Assembly (NCBI GenBank): GCA_015654475.1
Contig: JAATGV010000007.1
Location: 1 to 35,080 of the forward strand
DNA: 35,080 bases
Source of the DNA: Actinomycetales bacterium
GTDB lineage: Bacteria; Actinomycetota; Actinomycetes; Actinomycetales; Microbacteriaceae
Direction: 5' to 3'
The notes beneath the pieces are model-generated. The model was not told where the DNA came from and made no database searches. It saw only the letters and a list, made by a program, of their open reading frames with translations. This document shows positions 7,326-14,153 of the stretch, piece after piece (the first letter of the stretch is position 1; each line of letters starts with the position of its first letter). The translations under genes were made by a program, and so were the position numbers.

Positions 7326-7982
7326 TCAGGCCGCTCCGGCTCCGTGCAACTCGGCGAGCTCGCGGCCGTAACGGTGGGCATCCTCCTCGGCTTCCGCCTG
7401 GAAGGCGTTGGCCATGTCGGTGAAGGGATCGAGGGCGGGGTTCACTCCCACGAGCGTGAAGGGGCGCTCAACGACCCGGAGGTCGAGCCCCCAGACATCC
7501 TGCAGTACACGACGAAGCCACGGGGTCGAATGATCCCAGCCTTCCTTGGGGCTTCCCGGCCGGTAGTTGCCGCCCTGCACGGTGACGAGCGTTGCGGGCT
7601 TGTCCCGCAGTGCTGTGCCCTCGGGCCCGATGTCGGGGATCGTGTACGCGAGGTCGAACCACGTCTTGAAGTGCTGCGAGACGCCGAAGTTGTAAAGCGG
7701 CACCGTAAGCAGGAGCACGGACGCGGAGATGAGCTCGTCTGCGAGAGACGCGGCGAGCGCGAGCGCGTCTCGCTGCGCATCAGTGCGATCTGCTTCAGGG
7801 GTGAAGCCGCCCGTGACGGCGTCTTGCCAAGCCGTCGCCGGTATCGGGTTCGCGGCGAGGTCCCGGCGTGTGATGATCTCGTCGGGATGGGCTGCCGTCC
7901 ACTCCTTCTCGACGATGTCACCCAGCGCGCGGCTGACGGATGTCGGAGGGAAGATGCTGGCATCAAGGCGGAAGAGGGACAC
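7326..7982 (-). CDS. azoR: FMN-dependent NADH-azoreductase / quinone reductase (218 aa)
   Basis: A flavodoxin-fold NAD(P)H oxidoreductase. The N-terminal strand ends in L-D-A-S-I-F, with S-V-S-R-A-L forming the FMN phosphate loop. The key block V-P-L-Y-N-F-G-V-S-Q-H-F-K-T-W-F-D (about residues 93-109) is the AzoR signature P-x-Y-N-F-x-x-P-x-x-L-K-x-W-x-D. V-Q-G-G-N-Y near 133-138 is the second flavin-contact loop. Family enzymes reduce azo dyes and, in cells, mainly quinones by two electrons. The start is the GTG at 7980-7982, preceded by AAGGAG. It is divergent from an HxlR regulator (8068), a known type of pairing (YodB controls azoreductase in Bacillus), which supports control by quinones or other electrophiles. 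Confidence 0.9.
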   Translation of the reverse strand: MSLFRLDASIFPPTSVSRALGDIVEKEWTAAHPDEIITRRDLAANPIPATAWQDAVTGGFTPEADRTDAQRDALALAASLADELISASVLLLTVPLYNFGVSQHFKTWFDLAYTIPDIGPEGTALRDKPATLVTVQGGNYRPGSPKEGWDHSTPWLRRVLQDVWGLDLRVVERPFTLVGVNPALDPFTDMANAFQAEAEEDAHRYGRELAELHGAGAA

Positions 7983-8013
7983 TGAGGCTCCTTAAAAATG
8001 TAACTTTCTCGGA

Positions 8014-8034
8014 TCGCTCATATTTTCATAGCGA
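8014..8034. promoter_or_regulatory. candidate HxlR operator
   Basis: TCGCT (8014-8018) and AGCGA (8030-8034) form an inverted repeat around an AT-rich centre in the 85-bp divergent space between azoreductase and HxlR. A TAGAAT box at 8055-8060 ends 7 nt before the HxlR ATG, pointing to a leaderless transcript. The operator is inferred. Confidence 0.4.
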
Positions 8035-8067
8035 CTCAGATAACTATAGCAAGATAGAATACACCGT

Positions 8068-8394
8068 ATGAGCACCCGAAAACAGGACCGTCATCAATGT
8101 GATGCGGCGGTGAGCCTTGCGTTCGCGGTCCTCGGCAAACGGTGGAACGGCATGATCATCGACGCGCTCAGCGCCGGCCCGCTGTCTTTCGCCGCACTGC
8201 GCCGTTCGGTGGAGGGGATCAGCGACGCGGTACTCTCGGATCGTCTGACGGAGCTCGCTGACGCCGGGCTCCTGGCCCGCAACGTCGATCCGGACCCTCC
8301 CGTGTCGGTAGCCTACGAGCTCACCTCGGCTGGTGAGCAGTTGGTTCCGGTGCTTAAAGAATTGGGGCGGTGGGCGTCGGCGAACTTGGCGTGA
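8068..8394 (+). CDS. HxlR family winged-helix regulator (108 aa)
   Basis: Full-length single-domain HxlR protein. C-D-A-A-V-S-L-A-F-A-V-L-G-K-R-W-N (from residue 11) is the family N-terminus, followed by L-S-F-A-A-L-R-R-S-V-E-G-I-S-D-A-V-L-S-D-R-L as the recognition region and the wing S-V-A-Y-E-L-T. The conserved Cys11 matches the redox-active cysteine of YodB/HypR-type sensors, which release DNA when alkylated or oxidised. It probably represses the divergent azoreductase and itself. Predicted leaderless. Confidence 0.9.
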   Translation: MSTRKQDRHQCDAAVSLAFAVLGKRWNGMIIDALSAGPLSFAALRRSVEGISDAVLSDRLTELADAGLLARNVDPDPPVSVAYELTSAGEQLVPVLKELGRWASANLA

Positions 8395-8533
8395 TGGTCG
8401 CCGCGCGCTGCGCTTGCGCGAACTTGCTCAACGCCGACGCACGCTCTCGGCGCGGGTTCTCGTTGTCTCGCTCTGGGCTGCCAACCCGTGCTACGCCGAA
8501 GCGGGAGCCGGGGCCACGGTCGCGTCCCGACCG

Positions 8534-9454
8534 CTATCCCTTGAGCATCTGAGCGATTCCTTCGCGGTAGCTTGTGATCGGGAAGTTGGGGAACCGTTCT
8601 GCGAACTTCGTGGACTCGAAGATGTTGTCGTAGCGGTAGCGCGGCAGCAGCTCTTCGGCTTCTTTGACCGGCGGATTGAGCAGACCGGACATCCTGAAGG
8701 CTAGCCTCGAAACCGTCCTGTACGGGATCTTCTTGCCGGTCACCTGCGAGGCGACCTCGATCATCTCCTGGTAGGTGAGACGGTCCGGGTCACAGGGTAG
8801 ATGCCAGGTCTGCCCGTATGTGTCGGGTGTGTTGCCGATGCGTGCCGTGGCCCGGCTGGCGTCAGGGGTCCAGATGAGAGTGCGCCGGGTGTGTGCGCTC
8901 AGCGGCACCATCGGCCGCTCGCCTCGTTTGATTCGGTCGAAGATTGCCGAATTGGTGGAGCTCCGGGTCTTGTCTGGGCCGTAGAACTCGGGTGCACGGC
9001 AGATCACGGCATCGATTGAGCCCTCGCTCATCTGCGCCAACAACATGGTCGTGATCTGGGCACGCACAGTGGACTTGCGCCCCACCGGCTCGAAGGGGGT
9101 CTCTTCGGTCTGAGGCACCGAGGTCCGCGGATACATGTAGGTGTTGTCGAAGAAGACCAGCCGTGCGTCCTGACGCTGACAGGCGGCAATGATGTTCGCC
9201 ATCATGGCTGGGAACTGCCGCTCCCAGAGCTCCGAATTCATCGGGAGCCCCGCCGTGAAGTAGACGATATCGCTGCCCTCCACCGCCGAAGCTGTGGCCT
9301 CAGCATCGGTGAGGTCGGCCTGGACGAGTTGGTCGGTCTCGTGGATCTTGCGGGGATGCCTGCTTACCAGCCGGATGTCGCGGGTATAGTTCCGGTAAAG
9401 TTCACGGGTCAGCTCTTCGGCGATCTGACCGCCGGCTCCGAGCACTGTCTGCAT
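8534..9454 (-). CDS. NAD-dependent epimerase/dehydratase family protein (306 aa)
   Basis: Extended-type Rossmann oxidoreductase. The nucleotide loop is L-G-A-G-G-Q-I-A (about residues 5-12), and the acidic D-L-T-D after strand 3 is the family motif. The usual Y-x-x-x-K is not clear: the region reads F-D-N-T-Y-M-Y-P then later R-K-S-T-V-R-A-Q, so the catalytic Lys appears replaced. It may be an atypical member, as in related putative sugar or quinone reductases. Start ATG at 9452-9454 with GAGGGG about 10 nt upstream. It converges on HxlR, and its upstream neighbour is a small conserved gene read in the same direction, 137 bp away. Substrate unknown. Confidence 0.85.
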   Translation of the reverse strand: MQTVLGAGGQIAEELTRELYRNYTRDIRLVSRHPRKIHETDQLVQADLTDAEATASAVEGSDIVYFTAGLPMNSELWERQFPAMMANIIAACQRQDARLVFFDNTYMYPRTSVPQTEETPFEPVGRKSTVRAQITTMLLAQMSEGSIDAVICRAPEFYGPDKTRSSTNSAIFDRIKRGERPMVPLSAHTRRTLIWTPDASRATARIGNTPDTYGQTWHLPCDPDRLTYQEMIEVASQVTGKKIPYRTVSRLAFRMSGLLNPPVKEAEELLPRYRYDNIFESTKFAERFPNFPITSYREGIAQMLKG

Positions 9455-9591
9455 ATGGTCTTGCCCCTCGATTCATGCCGGATGTGGTCCCAACAGCGGG
9501 CAACTCTGTGGCCGTGACCGGGTCTCCTTTGTTGGGTCTTCGAGCAGTGTACGCCGTACGGGCCGGTCATTCTCCCCGTTCTCAACGGCGT

Positions 9592-9879
9592 CTAGACCGG
9601 GATCCAGCGCCCCTTCACCCGCCTGGTCACCGTGTACCTCGTGACCTCGGCGAGTTCGCTCACCTGCGCGGCGACGAGCGCGCCGAGTTGGGTCGCGGCG
9701 TCATCGTGGTCTTCGGTGAAACGCACGGTGATCCGTGCCGTGCCCGCGACGACGGCCACATCGGAGGCCTCGACGGTGGTGATGCTTCCGGCCGCGTCCG
9801 CGGCAGCAGGAAGGACCGCATCGGGGAGGATCCCCTTTCGCAGTGCGCCGATGGTGAGGGTGACCCGGAAAGACGGCAT
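9592..9879 (-). CDS. small conserved hypothetical protein (95 aa)
   Basis: Not assigned to a named family. The product starts M-P-S-F-R-V-T-L-T-I-G, has an Ala-rich helix, the segment V-E-A-S-D-V-A-V-V-A-G-T-A-R-I-T-V-R-F, a helix A-A-T-Q-L-G-A-L-V-A-A-Q-V and ends R-V-K-G-R-W-I-P-V. The alternating beta-alpha-beta pattern resembles small ferredoxin-like folds. I recall similar short actinobacterial proteins of this pattern, which favours a real gene over a shadow of the antisense frames. No signal or membrane part. It sits before the NAD epimerase and is divergent from the TetR gene at 10018. Confidence 0.6.
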   Translation of the reverse strand: MPSFRVTLTIGALRKGILPDAVLPAAADAAGSITTVEASDVAVVAGTARITVRFTEDHDDAATQLGALVAAQVSELAEVTRYTVTRRVKGRWIPV

Positions 9880-9983
9880 ATGACGAATCTAGCCGGTGTC
9901 GCGAGCAACAGATTTACGCGGTGGACCTAGGTATTGACGCTGCAATCGATCCGGGTCAGTCAGACCGAGGCTGAGAACCTAAG

Positions 9984-10011
9984 TAGACGACTGGTCTATT
10001 CGAGCTATACT
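9984..10011 (+). promoter_or_regulatory. operator and leaderless promoter of the NemR-like TetR gene
   Basis: TAGAC-GACTG-GTCTA (9984-9998) is a perfect 5-5-5 inverted repeat close to the TAGAC/GTCTA half-sites of NemR boxes. TATACT (10006-10011) is a strong -10 ending 6 nt before the ATG at 10018, so the mRNA is probably leaderless and the operator covers the -35 area. Confidence 0.65.
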
Positions 10012-10017
10012 CGAGGC

Positions 10018-10605
10018 ATGCCCCTGACGAAGAAAGCCGAGCGCACGCGCGAGGGAATCCTCGCGGCTGGCGAAGATCTCGTTCGAAGCAAGGGCTTCGT
10101 AGCTGTTGGCCTTCAGGAGATCCTCTCTACTTCCGGAGTCCCAAAGGGGTCCTTCTACCATTACTTCTCCTCCAAGGAGAACTTCGGCGTCGCCGTGCTC
10201 GAACGATACATCGCCCGTTACCTCGCCGCCGTCGACACCATGCTCGCTCCTGGTGCCGAGGAGGCGCGCCCGCGCATTCGCCGTCTCGCGGAGGCCTGGG
10301 CAGCACAGGCGGGTGACGCCTCTGCCGAATGCTGCCTTGTCGTGAAGCTGTCGGCGGAGGTCTCCAGTTCCTCCGAGCCCATGCGCACGGTGCTTGCCCG
10401 TGGGGTATCCGATTTCACGGCTCGGCTTGCCACAGCCATCGAGGACGGATACGTTGACGGCTCGCTGCCTGAACGCCGTCCGGCCGCAGAGCTCGCTGAG
10501 GCGCTGTACCAGTTGTGGCTTGGCGCTGCTCTCCTCGATCGGTTAGGCGCAGAGGGCGAACCGCTTCATGCGATGCTGCGCACAACCGACGCACTCATTT
10601 CTTGA
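10018..10605 (+). CDS. TetR family regulator, NemR/AcuR-like (195 aa)
   Basis: The DNA-binding domain reads G-F-V-A-V-G-L-Q-E-I-L, then S-G-V-P-K-G-S-F-Y-H-Y-F and S-K-E-N-F-G (about residues 26-57). This wording (GVPKGSFYHYF with a preceding VGLQEIL) is typical of the NemR/AcuR group. Cys105-Cys106 in A-E-C-C-L-V-V-K-L sits where NemR-type proteins have their reactive cysteine; NemR itself uses Cys106 to sense electrophiles and hypochlorite, though alignment is needed. I prefer the ATG at 10018 to an upstream in-frame start at 9934 because of the -10 box and operator just before it. It is followed 64 bp later by a quinone oxidoreductase gene, almost certainly its target, in one operon. Confidence 0.9.
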   Translation: MPLTKKAERTREGILAAGEDLVRSKGFVAVGLQEILSTSGVPKGSFYHYFSSKENFGVAVLERYIARYLAAVDTMLAPGAEEARPRIRRLAEAWAAQAGDASAECCLVVKLSAEVSSSSEPMRTVLARGVSDFTARLATAIEDGYVDGSLPERRPAAELAEALYQLWLGAALLDRLGAEGEPLHAMLRTTDALIS

Positions 10606-10669
10606 CCACGGGTCTTCTCAATTCTCAATAAGACCACCAGACCAGAAGACGCAACAGAAAGGCACCATC

Positions 10670-11647
10670 ATGCATGCACTCGTTCATTCCACTTTCGGAG
10701 AAGCCACGGATGTGCTCGACGTCGTCGAGCGTCCCCTTCCCGAGCCGGGGCCCGGGGAGGTACGTGTACGCGTGGTACTCGCGGCGATTCACAACCACGA
10801 CCTGTGGACCATCCGCGGCACGTACGGGTTCAAACTCGAGCTGCCCGCGCAGACAGGCACAGAAGCGGTCGGGGTGGTCGATGCGCTCGGCGCGGGCGTG
10901 GAGACGTTCAGCATCGGTCAACGCGTCACATCGGCCGGTACGTTCGGCGTCTGGGCAGAGTACTTCGTCGCGAAGGCATCCGCGCTCGTTCCCGTTCCCG
11001 ATGCCATCGACGATGAGAGCGCGGCGCAGCTCATCTCCATGCCCCTCAGCGCGCTGAGCCTGCTCGACTTCCTCGACGTGTCCGAGGGCGATTGGATTGC
11101 GCAGAACACAGCGAATGGTGCCGTCGGCAAACTGGTCGCACAGTTTTCCCGGTCACGCGGGGTGCGAGTGCTCGGCCTCGTGCGCCGTGACGAGGGCGTC
11201 GCCGAACTGGCGGAGCTCGGCATCAACGACGTCGTCTCCACGGAGAAAGACAACTGGAGACAGGAGGCAGCGGCCATCCTGGCGGGCGCATCGCCCCGGG
11301 TTGCCGTCGACTCGGTGGGTGGCGAGTCCGCGGGCGAGTTGCTCTCGCTCGTGGCCGACGGTGGTTCACTCGTTGTCTTTGGAGCGATGGGTGCCCCGAT
11401 GCTGTCCATCGCATCCAGCGACATCATCTTCCGGGGAACGACCGTCCGTGGATTCTGGGGTAGCAAAGTGAGCGCGTCGATGGCGCCGGAGAAGCGGGTG
11501 GCGCTCATTGGAGAGCTGCTCCAGCGCGTCGGATCCGGTGAGGTGAAACTGCCGGTCGAGGCGGTATTCCCATTCGTACAGGCGCGGGAGGCGGCAGCAG
11601 CGAATGCTCGTCCCGGACGTGCGGGGAAAATCCTGTTGCGTCCGTGA
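10670..11647 (+). CDS. MDR-superfamily NADPH:quinone oxidoreductase-like protein (325 aa)
   Basis: Medium-chain dehydrogenase/reductase without structural zinc cysteines. The N-terminal GroES-like domain has the usual P-x-P-G-P-G-E-V-R-V-R-V. A second domain binds NADP: N-T-A-N-G-A-V-G-K-L-V-A-Q is the A-x-x-G-x-V-G motif, here with Asn and Gly changes. V-D-S-V-G-G-E-S and V-V-F-G-A-M-G follow as in quinone reductases, and the C-terminus ends A-R-P-G-R-A-G-K-I-L-L. Starts at the ATG at 10670 with AAAGG upstream, 64 bp after TetR. Likely reduces quinones or enones and is induced by the electrophile sensed by the TetR protein. A terminator hairpin follows. Confidence 0.9.
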   Translation: MHALVHSTFGEATDVLDVVERPLPEPGPGEVRVRVVLAAIHNHDLWTIRGTYGFKLELPAQTGTEAVGVVDALGAGVETFSIGQRVTSAGTFGVWAEYFVAKASALVPVPDAIDDESAAQLISMPLSALSLLDFLDVSEGDWIAQNTANGAVGKLVAQFSRSRGVRVLGLVRRDEGVAELAELGINDVVSTEKDNWRQEAAAILAGASPRVAVDSVGGESAGELLSLVADGGSLVVFGAMGAPMLSIASSDIIFRGTTVRGFWGSKVSASMAPEKRVALIGELLQRVGSGEVKLPVEAVFPFVQAREAAAANARPGRAGKILLRP

Positions 11648-11696
11648 CGGTTCATTGAGTCGATCCTCACCCATTCGGGTCGTTTCGAAAGAAAAT

Positions 11697-11738
11697 AAGA
11701 AAGCGACTGACTCACACGGATGGGCCGGTCGCTTTCTT
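11697..11738 (+). terminator. intrinsic terminator-like hairpin
   Basis: AAGAAAGCGAC (11697-11707) pairs with GTCGCTTTCTT (11728-11738), a perfect 11-bp stem with a T-rich 3' arm, 49 bp after the quinone oxidoreductase stop. Confidence 0.7.
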
Positions 11739-12366
11739 GTTCGGGCGAAAGCGCTGGCGCGGGTAAACCGAGGATGTCCCGTCTCCTACTCGCCTCGTCG
11801 GTAGTAGCGTTCACCACCGAGATGAGCCAGAAGACCGATCTAGGTGCAGACATGAACAGGCTTAGATGGATGAGTATGAGATCTTAATGATCGTCGCGGC
11901 ATACTGCAGTGGACTTCGGTGACGTGCAGCCAATACTCCTGAATCGCAAAACGCTAGGTCAGGCGCTCTAAGACACTTACTCTCGGCGCCTTGGGGGCAG
12001 AGAGCGGAATGTTCAAATCTTGTCAGCGCCATAAAAACCTCGATCGGAAACTATCTTCATTCGGGATCTGTTATCTCCGCGGATAGGTTTGGTTGGTCGC
12101 CCTTTGGCCCGTAGTTTCGCCTCGATGCATGGGATGGGTGCAGCGGCGGGTGTTCAAGGATTCATCACTGCGTGAAGAAGATGTCATCATGCCCTGGCCG
12201 TATCCAAGAGAGTTCACGAGGACGTTGTCGCGGTCACTCTCCGATCGGTAAGAGAGGCTCGCGAGAAGCGCCACCTGAACGGGCATCAACCAGTCGGCCT
12301 ATGTCGCGATCAGATGAAATAGATCATCGGTCGTCCCGGTTAACTGTATTCGTATGCATGAAAAGT
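11739..12366. other. gene-poor region with a tRNA-like remnant
   Basis: No convincing gene. It contains the tRNA-like sequence at 11962-12031. A minus-strand frame near 12160-12289 has a segment (N-V-L-V-N-S-L-G-Y-G-Q-G-M) that looks like part of a protein, but it is too short to assign. Confidence 0.5.
11962..12031 (+). other. degenerate tRNA-like sequence
   Basis: GGCGCT (11962-11967) can pair with AGCGCC (12025-12030), framing about 70 nt with a T-loop-like GTTCAAATC (12011-12019) and a final A. The T-stem has mismatches and no normal D-arm or anticodon arm can be drawn, so it is not a working tRNA. GTTCAAATCTTGTCAGC matches the tRNA-Pro fragment at 2405-2421 in 16 of 17 bases. It may be an old attachment-site remnant. 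Confidence 0.4.
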
Positions 12367-12401
12367 GGGCGTGAGTATCACGCCCTCCGGATTGATCCGG
12401 A
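12367..12401 (+). promoter_or_regulatory. tandem hairpins in the SDR leader
   Basis: GGGCGTGA-GTA-TCACGCCC (12367-12385) is a perfect 8-bp hairpin with a 3-nt loop. It is followed at once by TCCGGA-TTGA-TCCGGA (12386-12401) and AAAAAG. Both lie within 65 bp upstream of the SDR start at 12430. They could end upstream transcription or regulate the SDR leader. Confidence 0.45.
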
Positions 12402-12429
12402 AAAAGAATGAAGCTAAGGAAGTGCCTTC

Positions 12430-13182
12430 ATGGCAAGGTTTGACAACAAGACAGCAATAGTAACCGGTGGCGGTAGCGGAATCGGCGCGGAAATCTCGCG
12501 CGAGCTTGCAGCGGAGGGGGCCGCGGTCGTCGTTACCGACATCCGGCTCGAGGCCGCGCAGGCCGTGGTCGACGAGATCACGGCGGCAGGTGGGCGCGCC
12601 GCAGCATTCGCCCAGAACACGGCGAAGTGGGAAGACTCCCAGGCTGCCGTGGAGTTCGCGAAGGCGACGTTCGGGAGACTGAACCTAGCTGTCAACAACG
12701 CCGGAATCGGCGCGCGGCCGCAGCTGATCGGCGAGTACGAGATCGGCGATTGGGATCGCGTCCGGGCGGTGGACCTCGACGGCGTCTTCTACGGGCTCAG
12801 GTTCCAACTGCCTGCGATGGTCGAGTCCGGTGGCGGCGCGATCGTGAACATGGCCTCGGTGCTCGGCTCGGTTGGAATCGCGCAGAACGCGGCGTACGTT
12901 ACCAGCAAGCACGCGCTGATCGGCCTCACTAAGGTGGCTGCGTTGGAGTACACGGCTCAGGGCGTGCGCACTAACGCGGTCGGCCCTGGCTTCATCGACA
13001 CCCCGCTCGTGCGGTCGAGCCTTACGCCCGAAGCGCTTTCGGCTCTCGAAGGCGAGCACGCGTCACGCCGTCTCGGAACCGACAAGGAGGTCGCTGCGCT
13101 GACGCTATTCCTGCTCAGTGACGCGGCATCCTTCGTCTCCGGCAGCTACCACCTCGTCGACGGCGGCTACTCCGCGCACTGA
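12430..13182 (+). CDS. SDR family oxidoreductase (250 aa)
   Basis: Classical short-chain dehydrogenase of full length. The cofactor loop is T-G-G-G-S-G-I-G (residues 13-20); V-T-D-I-R after strand 2 has an Asp, indicating NAD(H) preference. N-N-A-G lies near residue 89, and the catalytic Ser is in M-A-S-V-L-G-S with Y-V-T-S-K as the catalytic Tyr and Lys. P-G-F-I-D-T-P and the C-terminal S-G-S-Y-H-L-V-D-G-G-Y are also classical. Start ATG with AAGGA nearby. It stands alone, without an adjacent regulator, which is unusual in this window; its leader carries two hairpins and a very strong terminator follows. Substrate (alcohol or ketone) unknown. Confidence 0.92.
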   Translation: MARFDNKTAIVTGGGSGIGAEISRELAAEGAAVVVTDIRLEAAQAVVDEITAAGGRAAAFAQNTAKWEDSQAAVEFAKATFGRLNLAVNNAGIGARPQLIGEYEIGDWDRVRAVDLDGVFYGLRFQLPAMVESGGGAIVNMASVLGSVGIAQNAAYVTSKHALIGLTKVAALEYTAQGVRTNAVGPGFIDTPLVRSSLTPEALSALEGEHASRRLGTDKEVAALTLFLLSDAASFVSGSYHLVDGGYSAH

Positions 13183-13229
13183 CGCTGGTCATGGTCGATA
13201 GGGAGGGGCAGGTGCAACTCCTGACGGCC

Positions 13230-13277
13230 CGACAAGCAGCCCTGGTGAGAGGTGACTTTCACCAGGGCTGCTTGTCG
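13230..13277 (+). terminator. 19-bp perfect hairpin terminator
   Basis: A 19-bp perfect stem (13230-13248 with 13259-13277) with a 10-nt loop, followed by TTTC, 47 bp after the SDR stop. The 14-mer AGCCCTGGTGAGAG is shared with the hairpin at 2583-2616, so these are members of a repeated terminator type. Confidence 0.8.
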
Positions 13278-13369
13278 TTTCTGGGCGCGGCCCATTCGTC
13301 CGCTCGCTCAATCGTCCCGCGCAGCGTGTTTCGAATAAATGGGTTCGTACTGTGCTCTGAGGGGTAGGT

Positions 13370-13969
13370 GTGTTTGTGAGAAAAATTTTGAAGTTTTCTC
13401 TTATCGGCGTCGCGACCACAGCATTGTTTGTTGCTGTAGTCGGTACTCTCAATACCGCAGTCGCTGCACATCCTGAGGCTCAGCCTGCTGGCAACGACTC
13501 GTCTGTCGTATACGAACCCGACTACTCGCTTTATGGGTTCACGGTATCGGCCCCAACAACGCAAGCCAAGACTGCACTCGGCGTGAGTTCGGATGCTGCT
13601 TTGAAGGCGGCGGATGCGGTAGTTGGCAATGACACGATCGGAGAGCCGGTCGTGACCCTTGCCACGGTGACCCCCATTGATCCAGGTACGCAGAAAGATG
13701 TGACGTCGAATGCGTATTCTGCCTGGATAGTGAACTACCCGACACAGTATTCCGGCCACGGTCGCCCATACGTTTCGGATCCAGCAACGACGACATATTT
13801 GGATGCTCTCGAGAGTGCATGGGAGAAGGCAGACTGCACCAATACGGTTGTTGTCCGGGCAGCCGATGGCGGCGTGAGCTCCATTTACCAATCCTGTGCG
13901 GATCTCGATTCGTCAACCTCCGCACACCTCAAAGCCACCGCAAACGATCTAGGCCTCACCGCCAAATAG
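13370..13969 (+). CDS. secreted hypothetical protein with signal peptide (199 aa)
   Basis: Starts at a GTG (13370, or the in-frame GTG at 13376), with GGGGTAGG upstream. Residues 1-33 form a signal peptide: R-K-I-L-K, a hydrophobic core (L-I-G-V-A-T-T-A-L-F-V-A-V-V-G) and A-V-A-A-H as a likely signal peptidase I site. The mature part is Thr/Ser/Ala-rich, with one pair of cysteines (C-T-N and S-C-A-D) that could form a disulfide near the C-terminus. No lipobox, cell-wall sorting signal or enzyme motif was seen. Local codon use is less GC-rich than its neighbours. Not recognised; function unknown. It is isolated between a terminator and the convergent NmrA-type gene. Confidence 0.8.
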   Translation: MFVRKILKFSLIGVATTALFVAVVGTLNTAVAAHPEAQPAGNDSSVVYEPDYSLYGFTVSAPTTQAKTALGVSSDAALKAADAVVGNDTIGEPVVTLATVTPIDPGTQKDVTSNAYSAWIVNYPTQYSGHGRPYVSDPATTTYLDALESAWEKADCTNTVVVRAADGGVSSIYQSCADLDSSTSAHLKATANDLGLTAK

Positions 13970-14153
13970 AGGAACTGGGGGACGCGTTTAGCGGTGACGA
14001 GCGCGGTTCAGCAATGCTCGGGATTGATGTCGATACGAGGGCGCTCGTCGATCTTGTGCCCAATAACGCGAAAAAGATGCGGAGACCATCCGATCTCTTA
14101 TGCAATCGGTGCTCAGTCGAGGACTGCTTGGTTTTGCCATTTCTTAGTCGAGG

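Noticed and set aside
7203-7985. 260-codon open frame antisense to the azoreductase
   Set aside because: Arg/Gly/Val-rich shadow; the opposite strand carries the AzoR signature and a ribosome site.
10918-11853. 311-codon open frame antisense to the quinone oxidoreductase
   Set aside because: Ser/Arg/Pro-rich composition with no motif; the sense frame has clear MDR motifs.
11962-12031. Functional tRNA gene
   Set aside because: T-stem mismatches and no proper D-arm or anticodon arm; kept only as a tRNA-like remnant.
13979-14153. Short plus-strand frame after the secreted protein (about 55 residues with G-I-D-V-D-T-R-A-L-V-D-L)
   Set aside because: Looks slightly coding, like a fragment of a larger gene, but has no start, no ribosome site and no family match, so it was not called.
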